64,000 nucleotides of DNA from Guadua angustifolia (Eukaryota > Streptophyta > Magnoliopsida > Poales > Poaceae): the NCBI GenBank assembly GCA_036346375.1, contig CM070500.1, positions 73,102,525 to 73,166,524 of the forward strand. The letters are read 5' to 3'. The position numbers and the translations under genes were made by a program. The notes beneath the pieces were generated by a model that was not told where the DNA came from, made no database searches, and saw only the letters and a program-made list of their open reading frames with translations. Below are positions 22,140 to 33,948 of this stretch, in pieces; position 1 is the stretch's first letter, and each line of letters opens with the position of its first letter.

Positions 22140-24768
22140 TTGGGCAAAATGGTGTTGATTTGAGCAGCTTAAAATACAATGGCGAACACTTATGCCCCGA
22201 TAGAGTTAGCATCCGTGATATAAAGCTTTGGTTGACCAAATATTTTTCCTCGATCCAAGTGTTTACTCATACTATTCAAGCCGTATTCACGCTAGTAGTA
22301 AGGGTGACCCGCTCTGTGGGAGTTGAAGAAAATAGATCGGACGTATTTGTGGCATAAATGGTTAAGGTGGTGCAAGGATCTAGCCTTGAATGTGTAATGC
22401 CGGTGCAAAGTGCGTTCTAGAGAAGAGGTGAATATTAGCGACGCATGAAGCAAAGACGTCGCCGGCTACAAATGAACAAGTTCGTAGTGGTGCTTGGTTG
22501 AGGTAGCAATGAGGATGATAACAGGGATGCAGCAAACGCGAAGGTCGGGCAGATGAAGGGGAAGAAATCGAGCAACTTGTTGATCAATTGGAGTTGGTGG
22601 ACCATATGGCGATGCAAGATGAAGCTGAAATGTTGGAGTGTGATGATGACATCGACGAAGACGAGGAAGGGGGAGGAGATGGTGATGAAATGCATGGTAG
22701 TACTGGGGCAACGGATGTACCCATCACTGACGAGTGGAACAGGAAAAACAAAGCTGATATGGAAGTTTCGTGGGGGCATGACTCGCTGGGGAGTATGCTA
22801 GCAATGCCGCTCTCGGTGAATCAAGTTTTCGCAAATAATTTTGAATTGAAGTTGGCGGTGAGGGGTCAGGCACTATCGCAGAGAGAGAGTTCCGAGTTGT
22901 TTTGTCCATCCAGATAGATACACGGAAGTGCGAATCAAGGATGTGAATTCGAGTACATGCATACAAGCCGGCGCGAGACATTTTGGATTGCATCACGAGT
23001 AGATGGGCACACGTGCGCACTAGAAAATGTTCTCGTGAAACACCGCAACTTGAATGCGGTATGTAATCGCTAGCATGATGTTCAATGAGATCATCGAGAA
23101 GCGGGACATTGAGTGTTCTTATATTCGTAAAGCAATGTTGAGAACATTTAAGTACCGATCGCTACTCGATGGCTCGGGCGTCATGAAGCAAAAGGCATTA
23201 GAGAAGAGGTTTGGCACATATGAGGCTTCAGATTGTAACCTACCTCGTGTGCTTGATGTCTTGAAGGAAACCAACCTCGCACGCATAACCGCTTTTGAAG
23301 AAAGTAAAGCGGATGGTAACGGGTCTCGATATTTCGTCGTGCTTTCTTTTTTCACCGGATCCTTGCATTGCGTTATTCGTCGTCGCCGTCCATTGTCATT
23401 AAGCGTCGATGGTACATTCTTGATCGGGAAATACAAGGGCGATTCTAACGGCTATTGCAATTGATGGGAACAACCACATACTTCCATTGGCCTTTGCATT
23501 TGTTGAGGGTGAGAACCGGATAGCCGGCCGTGGTTTTTCGGACATTTGAAGTTCGGTAGTTCGTGATCGCCCAACGTGTGCATCATCCATGACCGCCATA
23601 AAGGTATCATTTCGCAATTAAGACTCTCTGTATGAACTTGATGAGCCTTTTCCATGGCGGGACATGCAATGTGGTGCATGAGGCATTTGGGAGCAAATTT
23701 TTTCGAGCGTTCAGAGTAAGAAGTCGATGAACCTATTTAAGAGGTTATGCAAGCGTAACCGTGCACGTAAGTTCAACGCGATATTGGCGAGTTGATAAGC
23801 ACACTACACCAAGATTGAAGAGTCAAGAAGCAACCAGAACGCCGAACGATTGCCCACCCAAAAGGCTATCACCCCTTGAGCGCCGATCCTCCAAATCGAG
23901 GAGACGATCGCCAAGAAACATTAAGTGTTTCGTGACCGATAGAGGCGGAGCCGCTGGAGAAGTGGGCATTGCTCCATGACACCGAGGCGCCAAAGTTAGT
24001 ATACTAAATTAACATAGCATGTGACGATTGAATGCTTAGAGTTATTGTGCTAATCGATATGTTCGAATGTGTTCGGTGTCATGACAACGAATATAGCCGA
24101 GGTTTACAATTGGGTCATCGAGGCTCAAGTCCGCTACCACTTAGGCTATCCCGAAGGCATGCCGCACGCATCGTTGGCTACTTCCGTAAAAGGCATGCGG
24201 AGGTTGTACTTCACGCCACGACATTGCAAACGCCAGATCGCGCGCGGATGATGGCCTACATGGAGGAACGATCAAAGAAAGCTCACCGCATATGGTGCGA
24301 GCCGAGTGACCGAGTACCGCTTGAAGTGACTCTCCGGTGTAAAGGGAGATTGGGAATCGACACGGTACGTTATTACACACGAGGTTAACCTAGGCCAAGG
24401 GGCCACTGGATGGTGTGAATGCACCTGCAACAAGCCAAGACTTCTTCATATTCCCTGCTCGCATGTGATCGCAGCTTGTGGGCAAATTGGGATGAACACA
24501 TCGCAATACGTGTCCCCTTTCTACCTGAAGGGTCATGTCACAATACATGGTCCTGAGTTCCGTAGTTTTCGAGCACACGGTGATTTCACCGCCATTAATG
24601 AGATGTGCGATATGCTCACGGATGCAAATATGCGAGGTGTGCACTGTATGGTGCCGCCGTCCACAATCTAGCGATTCGCAATGACATGGATGAATTTGAA
24701 GTGGGTGGCTCTGTTAGGAGGTGTTCTCAGTGTGGTGAGTACGGGCACAAGGCAACGCAATGCCCGTA
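22140..24768 (+). pseudogene. MURA-type Mutator-like transposase, decayed
   Basis: Transposase parts appear in order but in several frames. Near 22588-22917 an acidic region (DDDIDEDEEGGGDGDE) precedes NQVFANNFELKLAVR. The segment 23054-23464 reads RKAMLRTFKYRS and RRPLSLSVDGTFLIGKYKGD, the usual entry to the MULE transposase domain (pfam10551). It continues in another frame with DGNNHILPLAFAFVEGENR. At 24386-24671 a SWIM-type zinc finger (CECTCNK then HIPCSHVIAACG) is followed at about 24718-24765 by a CCHC knuckle, RRCSQCGEYGHKATQCP. The enzyme would cut and move MULE ends. Several frameshifts make it inactive. No TIRs were found. Confidence 0.75.
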
Positions 24769-25026
24769 GTGTTATGTAGTGAATTATGTAATTTGTATTG
24801 AATTGTGTAATATGTATCATTTTATCCTATGCTAGGTATTTGAGGTTACATTGGACTATTTTATCAATATCGGGTTGTATTGAATGCTTAACAATGCTTA
24901 GCTATGATTGTACCTTTTTTCATCTTTTTGTATTGAATTGCGTAATATGTTTGTCGTTTGTTCATTTATGTCGAACTCTTCAGTCTTTTCATTTACATTA
25001 CTAATCGTACTGTTTTCCTGTTTGCT

Positions 25027-27030
25027 TGCAGGGATGGAGCACCCCGAGTCACTCCTTGACTCTTCGTTGGACCGACGGCACTGCAGTGCTCGGCCCACGC
25101 ACATAACGTATGTTGAGAGGTGCCTCTGCTGGCGGTCCGTGTGCCTCGGCAGGCATGGCGGCTCCACCCACCCCCTTCTACGCCCGGTGAGTTGCACTAC
25201 ATTTAGTCCGAGACGACACTTTCCACCGCTGTTCGGGAGGTGACGGTCACCCCGCAGACGTCGCGATGCTTACAGGTTGCCGATCGGCTGGGCACCGACG
25301 GACCCTCGTTGATTCTCGCGGAGTGGCAGTGACCAGAGAGAGGTTCACCGGAGTGGCTCACATCGACCGACGATACCCGCCGCTAGGAAGAAGCACGGCC
25401 GCTGAGGAGGTGGTTGGCCCAGCCGAGGTGAGTGCTTCCATGTGTATATGTTATTCTAATTTTTGTAACATTATTAACATATTACTATATGTTAATTGTC
25501 ATAGGTGCAAAGACATGGCGGCGGACCCCACGCCGTGCATGTGTGCCCGACACTTCGAGGCCTACCGCTGGTTGTTTGGGATGGTCATGTTCACGACCAC
25601 ACACGGAGACAGCGTGGACGACGGTGGATAGCCTACGCACGCGAGCTATCGCGACGCCGCCGACCTGCACTGAGTCCCACCGGTGTCCCGGGTTTGGCGG
25701 TTTTGCCGGCACGCATCGTGCCCTTTGCACGCAGCGTGAAGTCGAGCAAGACCGCCAACCCGACCGATGCCCTACTTCTCCAGCCTTTGATCGTTCGAGC
25801 GCTGCTCGAAGGCTTCCTGGGTCGACCCTTAGTCTTCCCGCGACAAGACACCGCCGAGATGTACGGGCGACGACATCGACCGGCCGACCGTGGCTCGCTG
25901 GACTCGGCGACGGGTAATTTTTTCTTGAATTGCATTTATCAAATTTTATTTGCAATGCATGTGCTTACACATATTTTTTCCTTTTGCGCCCACAAGTATG
26001 AGTGCAGTACGTTCGTACCACTCCTTCACGGAGGCGCTCGACCACCGCACGCCCAGTGGTCTGGGACCCTTATAGCGAGCGCCGTGTCTAGGATAGAGCC
26101 GGCCCAGCTGGGCTCTCGGCACTTTGCTATAGGGACTAGGGTTACTGGCTGACGACGAGGAAGATCGTCCTCGACGTCTATGTGGAGGACTACGCCCGCA
26201 CCGAGTCCTCGACAATTCGCCCACGGCACGGCCGGTCCCTCGCCTTGGGGGATCGTGGTACCGCAAGACATTACATGAGTTATCCGACCTAAAATATGTG
26301 AAATAGTTACGCGTGATGTGTAATAATTTGATTTCTTTTCGTGGTCCACACCCATGGCCCTCCAAGAGCCCGGTCACCTTGCTACAGAGGATGGAGCCGT
26401 GGGCGCGCAGCGGGTCGACGCAGCAGAAGACATCGCCGATGAGGCCACACCCACGACGACTTCGTCCCACCAGCCAGAAGATTCCAGACCGGTACGCGTT
26501 CTCGGACGCGCGTCTCGCCTCCCATCGGTGGAGGACGCCCGGCCACAGACGCCTCCTAGCGTACGACTTGTACCGTGCCGTGCAGAGCGCCATGCACGCC
26601 ATGGTAAGTATTAATTTTGTAAATTACATTGTGTATTCCTCGACGCCAGGTCCATATGCATATCACTTTGTCGATGTGGCGTGTGGACCACGCTTAGGGA
26701 GCTCCATACGCACGGCAAGAAGCGTCTTTGTCCAGTGGACCACCCTCTCGCCGGAGGAGATTGCAAAGGCCCGAGACGCATGGTGAGCGGCTCGCCAGAT
26801 CGTGGAGTCGGGTTCTTGCTCAACGACGCCGACGCCATCGACGCGTGGCACCTCTTCGAGGTCCGCCGCCTGCGTTTCACACACCCCATTACGCATTCTC
26901 CTCCTTACAGCCGGAGGCGGCGCATGCCTTCCACACTTTTGCCTCCGCCCCAGACGTGGTCGGAGGGTCCGGTACCGGGCAGCAAGACGGTTCCACCATG
27001 GTGCCCACGCCAGTAAGTCGAGCTACTTAC
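25027..27030 (+). pseudogene. Plant mobile domain (PMD, aminotransferase-like) reading frame, decayed
   Basis: A first exon-like frame starts MEHPESLLDSSLDRRH at 25027 and ends near a GTGAGT at 25190. Downstream, pieces in shifted frames read REVTVTP and DVAMLTG (25234-25285), then RHFEAYRWLFGMVMFTTTHG (25548-25610), both hallmarks of the PMD family. The region continues GC-rich to about 27030 with further fragments. In plants PMD proteins exist as host genes (MAIN/MAIL type) and as passengers of MULEs and retrotransposons. The close spacing after the MURA remnant favours the passenger type. Too many frame changes for a working gene. Confidence 0.6.
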
Positions 27031-27759
27031 GCTTCAGATTAGTATCACGTAACTACAATTAAAAGCTATTATCCGAACGCGAGCTCGCTGAGGGTGGATG
27101 CTTCTCGACCACGACTCCTCGAGCCACGCCGGCGTGACTTCTTCGCGACCAAGATTTCTAGTGCACACTTCAGATCGCTTCGCGACCGACGCAGGCAACG
27201 CAGCCTGCACCGACGCAGGCACGCAGCCCCAGCACCGGCCACGCTTGATGCAGCCGACTTGCATATTCCACGGTACACGCTTGCCTCCCCGAGACCGTCG
27301 ACGGTGCAAATACATGTTCTTCCGACCACGGCCAAGCGAGGCCATCGCAGAGCTTCACCCTCGCCCTCTTGACGATGCACCCTCGTGACGAGGGCGAAGA
27401 GGGTCGTCGAGGGGGGCGCTTGGCGACTAGGGACTCGCCCGATAGGTCGTTGTCCTATTTTTGTTCTTACTTTGTACTATACTACATTGTTTAGAGTGTT
27501 GTTCTCGCTTTGTTACTTTGTTCGCATCGCTTTACAATGTTAATAGTGCCGTTTCACGCCTTTTTACCTTTCCGATATCAATGCGACATGACAACGCGAA
27601 CGCTGCGGCTTTCTCGACCGATTCGACAACACGCATTGCAGCCCACTTTTTCTCGATCGATTCGACAACACGCCGCACACAACGACTTTCTCTAAGCGAG
27701 GCCACAAAGACGCCGCTATCGCTTTCTCGCATCAAAATCTATTCACATATACATCAAAC

Positions 27760-27960
27760 AAAATCTTATGCAATGTTAATTAACAAATGAATACTATTCA
27801 CATATGCATCAAATAACAAATTGATGTTTAGATTAATTCTATTAATCTAAACAATTTTTGCATCTTGAATTCGATATTATAACTATTAAAATGCAAACAC
27901 TTAATGAACTAAAATGCAAGAACGTAAGATCATGCAAGAACGTAAGATCATACAAGCTCG
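27760..27960 (+). repeat. Fragment of the long LTR-like repeat (third copy)
   Basis: CTTATGCAATGTTAATTAAC and TTTTTGCATCTTGAATTC here match 38473-38600 and, less closely, 41590-41710 in the same orientation. A 17 bp unit, CAAGAACGTAAGATCAT, follows twice (27915-27952). Confidence 0.65.
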
Positions 27961-28089
27961 GGGACGTGCCTGCCGGACGTGGATCGCCTTGGGGCCCGGG
28001 ACGTGCTTTCGATCGGAGGGGGGACGTCATACTCTTGTTAAACTCACAAATTAGTAGTTCTAAACAGTTCATCACACACAGGAGTTCAA

Positions 28090-28300
28090 AAGGACACTTG
28101 CGAATGTGCTCAAGTCAAAGGAGAAACCTCCTCCAGGGCCACCCAAAGCCCGGACGCTTATGTACATGGCCAGAGGCGGTGGTTGATACCGCCACGGTGA
28201 TCTAGCGGACCGAAGATTCTACCGGTGCCCTTGGCCGAGAATGAACGGTGCTTTATTTCAACCGGTGGACCCGAAACGATCACCCACATCTCATGCTTCT
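28090..28300 (+). pseudogene. Possible GRF-type zinc finger fragment
   Basis: One frame reads DRRFYRCP near 28210, the most recognisable core of GRF zinc fingers. The preceding Cys pair is not clearly present and the frame is broken by a stop. It may belong to the MULE/PMD unit upstream. Weak call. Confidence 0.25.
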
Positions 28301-29349
28301 CGCATGGGATAACCGGGGAGCAACCATCTCCGTGGTGCCACTACCGCCCGAAAAGCCGCACTTTGAGTACGCCTACGGTGTTCTTCAACGACCAAAGCGG
28401 GCATATTGCATTGATCGCAGGCACGCTTCCGATTGTCCAAGGATAAGCCCAACACACACCTCCTGCACTATATAGTGGAGTGCGAGCCGAACAGAAAGGC
28501 GTCTCCGCATGTCTCCGCCAACGGACAACACACCGAGGCGCAAGAGGTTCCTCCTCTCAAGAAGAAGGGACAAGGGGAAGCAATGGCCGAGGTCCGCAAA
28601 GACGCAACACATCCTTGACGTTAGCGCGCAGACCAACCGGAACCCGTGGTATTAACATAGGGGCGCCGAATCGGGATGACATGCCCATATGGGAGGGCGT
28701 AATCCACATAAAAAGAAAAAAATTAAATGTTACACACCCGAGACGCATAAAGATAGGCCACCCAATCGGCGATAGTTGGGAGCACTGCGGATCCCCATGG
28801 AGTTCTTTCATAGTAGGGATCGAGCGTGTCCGATAACAAATCGCAAAATTAACACGGTCGTAATATGCGTAAAATGTCTTACATCATTCTGGTACGCACT
28901 CGATAGGCGGAACGATCATTTGTTCCACCATGACGACGAAGGCTTTCAAGTAGTTAGTTCGTCAAGCAATTTCGTCCATGTTGTAATGCCCTTGTAATAT
29001 AATCTAATATATTGCTTATTTTCTCATCTGAACTTTCGTGTATGTGCCCTTATATATGTTCAACAAATAATTTAAGTGTTCATAACATGAGTTGTTGTCG
29101 AATTATAAAATTTTGAAAATTCCTGCCTATGATGTTCATAACAATAAAAATTAAATTTTGAAATGTTCACAACAATCAAATTTTATTGTTTGAATTTAAA
29201 AACATTGTTCAGATCTTCAAATTATTTGAAATTTTATGGTAATATCACTGATTTATCAGGAACCTCTATAAAAATTTCAAAATTTTTCAATGTTGTGGTT
29301 GTCCAATTTAATTTTTATAATGTGCTTTCACGATTCTACCCATGAAAGT

Positions 29350-29673
29350 GCCTTTTCCGATTTTCGCAACAAATGGCGGGCAACGCGTCGGCTATCTCGA
29401 CCATACGTAAGTGGTAGCCCGCATTATGTAGGCCGCCCTTGATTTTTTTCCGTATTTTTGGACCGTGTTCTGCATGTCCCAAGGGCAACGAAACCCCTTA
29501 GTGCCCACGATTTCCGTGGTTTCAGAGGCCGTCGGCGCCTTTTCCGATTTTCGCAACAAAATGCGAGCAACGTCCGGCTATCTCGCCCATACGTAAGTGG
29601 TAGCCCAAGACCGCGTGGGCTGGCCTTCATTTATTCCGTATTTTTAGACCGTGGTTCCGCCTATCCGCGAGGC
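29350..29673. repeat. ~187 bp direct repeat, two copies
   Basis: GCCTTTTCCGATTTTCGCAA opens copies at 29350 and 29537. Both contain CCATACGTAAGTGGTAGCCC and, further on, CCGTATTTTT and GACCGTG. The second copy is shorter. Function unknown. Confidence 0.8.
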
Positions 29674-29833
29674 TATGAAAATACGCAAGTGAGATGCGAT
29701 CACCAATCTAACTAAAATAATTCTTCTCGCTTATTACATGACAAGAGTTTTTTTAGTTCTTTCCGGTTTAATATAACAATTATTGCACAAACAGTTCACA
29801 ACAAAATTTACCCAAAAATAAAAATGTATGAGA

Positions 29834-30065
29834 TATCGCCAAACAGGTTGAACGACTACTAGTCGTCGCCAAACGGTTCAGCGATTACTAGTTGTCGCCA
29901 AACGGTTTTAGCGACTATATAGTAGTCGCCCGAACAATAATGGCTAATACAACCTCCTGACCCGCTATTAACGGTTCAACACGCTGATTAAGCGCTTGTC
30001 GCCAACCGGTGTGGTGACTACACGATTATCGCCAAGCCGCTTGGCGACCCTCTCGTTGCCGCGGT
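29834..30065. repeat. Degenerate ~32 bp minisatellite with TCGCCAAACGGTT core
   Basis: Units follow the pattern TCGCCAAACGGTT...GCGACTA..TAGT at 29836, 29867, 29896 and 29927. Two diverged units follow at 29998 and 30029 (TCGCCAACCGG, TCGCCAAGCCG). Each unit is weakly self-complementary (TCGCC...GGCGAC). Confidence 0.75.
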
Positions 30066-31074
30066 AGCAAAGTGCAAACAATAACTGCTGCCACGACAGC
30101 CACAAAGCTTGGCAAAAACCTCACCAATCAAACCTGAAAATGTGATCACGGCCAACCAAAACTTGCACCGACAAACTCAAGAATGTCACTGTCCAAGCTT
30201 TGTTTCGGTCACCTCATCGAAATGACGCGCAGACCTCCTCCTCTTGCGCTCTTCCTCTGCCGTGACAGGAGGTCACCCAATCGAATGACGCGACGACATC
30301 AATGCATCGTTACAGCTCTACCACGCCGCTGCTCTCCTCGCAATTGGCGCTGTCCCAACTGAGCCGATCCCTCCTTGCCTGCCACGTTACTGCCAAGTGC
30401 CGATCTCCCCATGAATTTCGCTGCCGGAGCCTATCCTTGCACTGTTTGATCGTCAGCAAACCGTAGCGAGCTCTGGGCGAGTTCATGCGGCGGAGGTGGC
30501 TTCTATCTCGGCTATAAAAGGGTCGCCGAGCCATTCCAGAATGCCCCGCACCCGCATCAAATTGTGTCAGCCAAAACTAACCAAAGGAATGCCCGCTCCT
30601 GCCATTATCGTCGAAAACCTCCAGAACCAGGGCAAACTCAATCAAGAAATCCGGTGAACTATTTTCCAGTTAATTGAGTCTAGATCATCATGGTGATGTC
30701 ATGACCTCACCCCAACCGCTGGTTGCAGCCCGATCGAGCAAAAACGCTACCGCCATTAACTGCAAAAATAAAACCCCAAGCGATCACTAATGCTAACCGT
30801 GTTACTAATTTAAGCTCTGAAGTCGTCACCTTCATCCTCGGCCGTGCGCCATTAACACCACCGCCTGGCCTTCGGTGGCAGCCATCTGAGGCGCATCACC
30901 CCCAAGGCCGAGATCTCCCCTGACTTCCCTCCAATCGCCTCATGCTCTTCGAACCACCAGCGGCCCGACTCCGGGCGTCGCTCGCTGCCGGCATTCGCCT
31001 TGAGATTTCCTCTGTTCTGAGGGAGAGTGCAGCTAAACATCAAAAATTTTGGTAAGTCACTTTGCCACAAAATA

Positions 31075-31190
31075 GCTCAAGCCGAGTTGGTCAGGAGTTC
31101 ATCTCTCGTACGTGAAATTTGGAGTTCGAATCCCATGCCAGCAACGCATGTTTATTTTCTTTCTTGTTCTTTTTATTTACCTCTTTATAT
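31075..31190 (+). other. tRNA-like sequence, possible SINE fragment
   Basis: CCGAGTTGGTCAGG and GAGTTCGAATCCC, about 35 bases apart, look like pol III A and B boxes, and a T-rich stretch follows. No target duplication or full tRNA fold was found. Confidence 0.3.
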
Positions 31191-31613
31191 CTTTTGTTAA
31201 GAAGGTTCAAATAAGGTGAAATAAGTTTCTAAATTTGTGTTAGATCATGAGGATTCAGATCATGCAATAAAATTCATATGTTTACTGCATATTAAATCAT
31301 TCGATTCAAAGGTTGTTTAAAGCTCCTTTTACATATCATATAGCAACTATGCAAACCATAACTCTTTAAATCATGAAATAATTTTCACATATTCCTGTGG
31401 TCTTGGATATTCCATTTCTGCAAAAACATTTAGGATTGAACTCAGTTTGAATCAAAAAGTAAATATAGAAAACCTCTCTTGTATAGAAAATTAAATAGTT
31501 AGAATATGGATCAAATGACTCAAATCATGATAAAACTAGTATATTTATACTCCTAAGGTCACTAAGATCCCAAATATGCAAAAAATATTTTGTGTTTTTG
31601 CAATGTTAAACTA

Positions 31614-32105
31614 GGGAAAATATTTGGTGTAAACCCACCATTTGGTGGAAACCTGAAAACTCTCCTCCCTGACCATTAGATCTCTCTTGGATGGCTTGGA
31701 TCCAACAAGGTGGAACCCCCTCCTCACTTATGTACTTTTGCAGATAACCCCCTAAAAATATTACACTAATCTCCTCTAATCCCTTCCCTCTCACGTGGTT
31801 GTTCATCTCCTCACGATCGATCTCTTCGGACCGGCGCCTCCCTCTCCTGGCGACGCCCAGCGCCGGCGCTTCCTCTGCTCTGTGGCGACACCCAGCACCG
31901 GTCTCCCTCTGCAATCCACGCCGCCTCCATCTCCAATCCGTGTCGCGTCAAGCTGCGGCCGTGGATCGGGGCGGCGGCAAGAGCCAGGAGGAGGAGTCTG
32001 GCTTTGGGGGCGCGCGGAAGAATGGGCGGGGAGGAGACGTCGGTGAGCTCCAAGGCGCAGATCCTGCAGGAGAACAAGGAGAAGAAGGACGCCGAATTCA
32101 ACGAG
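31614..32105 (+). repeat. Left TIR of the FAR1-type MULE
   Basis: Inverted match to 36589-37063, very similar along its length. Near the end it holds CACCCAGCACCGGTCTCCC and a short reading frame starting at 32022. Confidence 0.92.
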
Positions 32106-32138
32106 CGCTTGAAGCACAGTAACGTTATTAGGGTGTAG
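32022..32138 (+). pseudogene. Captured host fragment in left TIR, FAM192A/Fyv6-like N-terminus
   Basis: The 38-codon frame includes ILQENKEKKDAEFNERLKH, which resembles the conserved N-terminal segment of the plant FAM192A/Fyv6 (NIP30) nuclear protein family. The same start is in the right TIR, where it opens the transposase gene. The match is from memory of the family, so a search is needed. Here it stops after NVIRV. Confidence 0.5.
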
Positions 32139-32299
32139 TTGTTTTGTTCTGTGTATGTGTGTATCAAAACTCTTTGGGAGGAAAGGATGTGGTCATGTAG
32201 AGCTTGGAAAATTTCAGTTTAAATCTACATTTCTTTCATGAAGTGGATACTTCTTTTTTATTTCTGAAAATAGTGTCTTTAGAGTTGACAATTATCATA

Positions 32300-32365
32300 T
32301 TTGTTAGTGATTCAATAAGTTGGCAGACTGAAATTTGTTAGTGATTCAATAAGTTGGCAGACTGA
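32300..32365. repeat. 33 bp tandem duplication inside the MULE
   Basis: TTGTTAGTGATTCAATAAGT plus 13 bases occurs twice in direct succession. The following text holds more short repeats (GCAGAAATGCAG). Confidence 0.85.
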
Positions 32366-32589
32366 AATGCAGAAATGCAGAATATCAATCCTTAACTGGA
32401 GCATGTTTCTGAGTACATGTTTGTTTGGGCCGTAGCATAAATGCGAATATCGGTCCTTAATCGGAGCAGGTTGGGATAATGAAGAACTCAAAATGTCGTA
32501 GATAGGAATATTACCCACGGCATCATCAATTTCTAACCAAACAGGGTGCTTGGGCATTACCAAAGATGTGGAGCTGCTTCAAAGGATGG

Positions 32590-33021
32590 TTGTTGGCGTA
32601 GCACTCCTTCAACGCACAACTTCGTGGATCTTGCAACAAGACTCGAAGACCGATGCCTTCGCGCCAGATCTTCGAGATCCTTTCTGCGTAAGGAAAAACA
32701 GACAACACCAAGATATACCGAGCAACCGAAAGCTTTGGAGATTATTTGGTCGCCAATATCGCTTGACTTTTCGGGTTATATCTCGTTATATTTATAGGCT
32801 AAGTATTACAGTCGATCCGGATAGCAACACAACTATCGGATTTCCCAACCGATCAAACTCAAATCCTACTCGGACTCTTACTATTCACCAACCGCAACAA
32901 TTCAAATTCTAAGAACTCGATCGCTACGGTTCTTTCTCTATCGACTACTGAAACAATTCGACTAACAAGGAAAAAACAGAGCACTCAACTCTAACTCATT
33001 AAACATCAAGATTATCTAACA
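32590..33021 (-). mobile_element. Copia-like solo LTR nested in the MULE
   Basis: Starts TGTTGGCGTAG, ends TTATCTAACA, and is flanked by ATGGT on both sides (32585-32589 and 33022-33026). On the minus strand a TATA-like CTATAAATATAAC near 32790 supports that orientation. Length 432 bp. No internal region remains. Confidence 0.8.
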
Positions 33022-33039
33022 ATGGTTTAGTATTAGAGC

Positions 33040-33320
33040 TATAATGTTTCTGTGCAGCGGTGCTTGAAACACCGTTACCATATTGGGAACTTTTCTTCTC
33101 AAACTTCCAACGGCCAACATCCTGTGATGCAAGTCTTCGAACAGCTGAATCAAAATCTCCCCTTCCACTAGATATGATTCAAGAGCTGCGTCCATTTTCT
33201 ATTCCATGGGCATTTATGTTGCCCTTAAATAAACTATTTGGGTCTTCCATCAGAGGTAGTGTGGGAAGTCCTGTGCAAAGTTTGGTGTGTTCAGGTCGAT
33301 TCAGATTCGATGGGAGCTAG
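33040..33320 (+). other. Possible captured gene fragment, unrecognised
   Basis: The 86-codon frame beginning at 33060 includes IPWAFMLPLNKLFGSSIRGS. It is preceded by a splice-acceptor-like TTCTGTGCAG at 33047-33056. It resembles an exon carried by the MULE, but I do not recognise the source, and it may be chance. Confidence 0.3.
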
Positions 33321-33948
33321 TATCAACTTGTATCTCTGTAATAACCAAAAAATAATTCAGTTTTGCAAGCAACTCATATTAATGCACTAAAACTTGCATA
33401 AAACAATAGGCAATAAAAAGAATAATGCTCGGAAACTTTATGTACGCTTAAATACGTATGACTTTTAGGGTGATATTGGCAGAAATTACAGTTGAACACA
33501 AAATGAGATGCCCTAGTGTATACACTACATTACTCGAAGTCGACAACTCAAGTGTACTAAATCGCAGTGATATGTCAAGAGGGCAAAAATAAGCTAAAGA
33601 GTAAGTTAGCACCTAACCTAAGTCATCATTTATGTTAGTATGGTTGTCATGCATATCTTCCATGGCCTTTGCAATTTACAAATACAACATATCAACCAAC
33701 ACCAACCTATAAAGCGTTGAATCAAAAAGCGTAAGAGGTGGTGTAAAAATAAGAAGACCTTGAGACTACCGGCATCACCCACCAAGTTTACACAGTGTAG
33801 AAAAGAGGCATAATGTGATTTGGACATAACTTCAAGACATACTAGCAAGGCTACGGTAGCCATACTTCAAGATTAACTTCAATACAATAATTCAATATGA
33901 ATATTGCAGAAATTTCACCAAACAAAAAAAAGACAATTCAACATAAAA

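Noticed and set aside
29834..30065. CRISPR array
   Set aside because: Units are degenerate and contiguous, without unique spacers, and the genome is a plant.
31075..31160. Functional tRNA gene
   Set aside because: A- and B-box-like text is present, but no complete cloverleaf or paired acceptor stem could be formed by eye.
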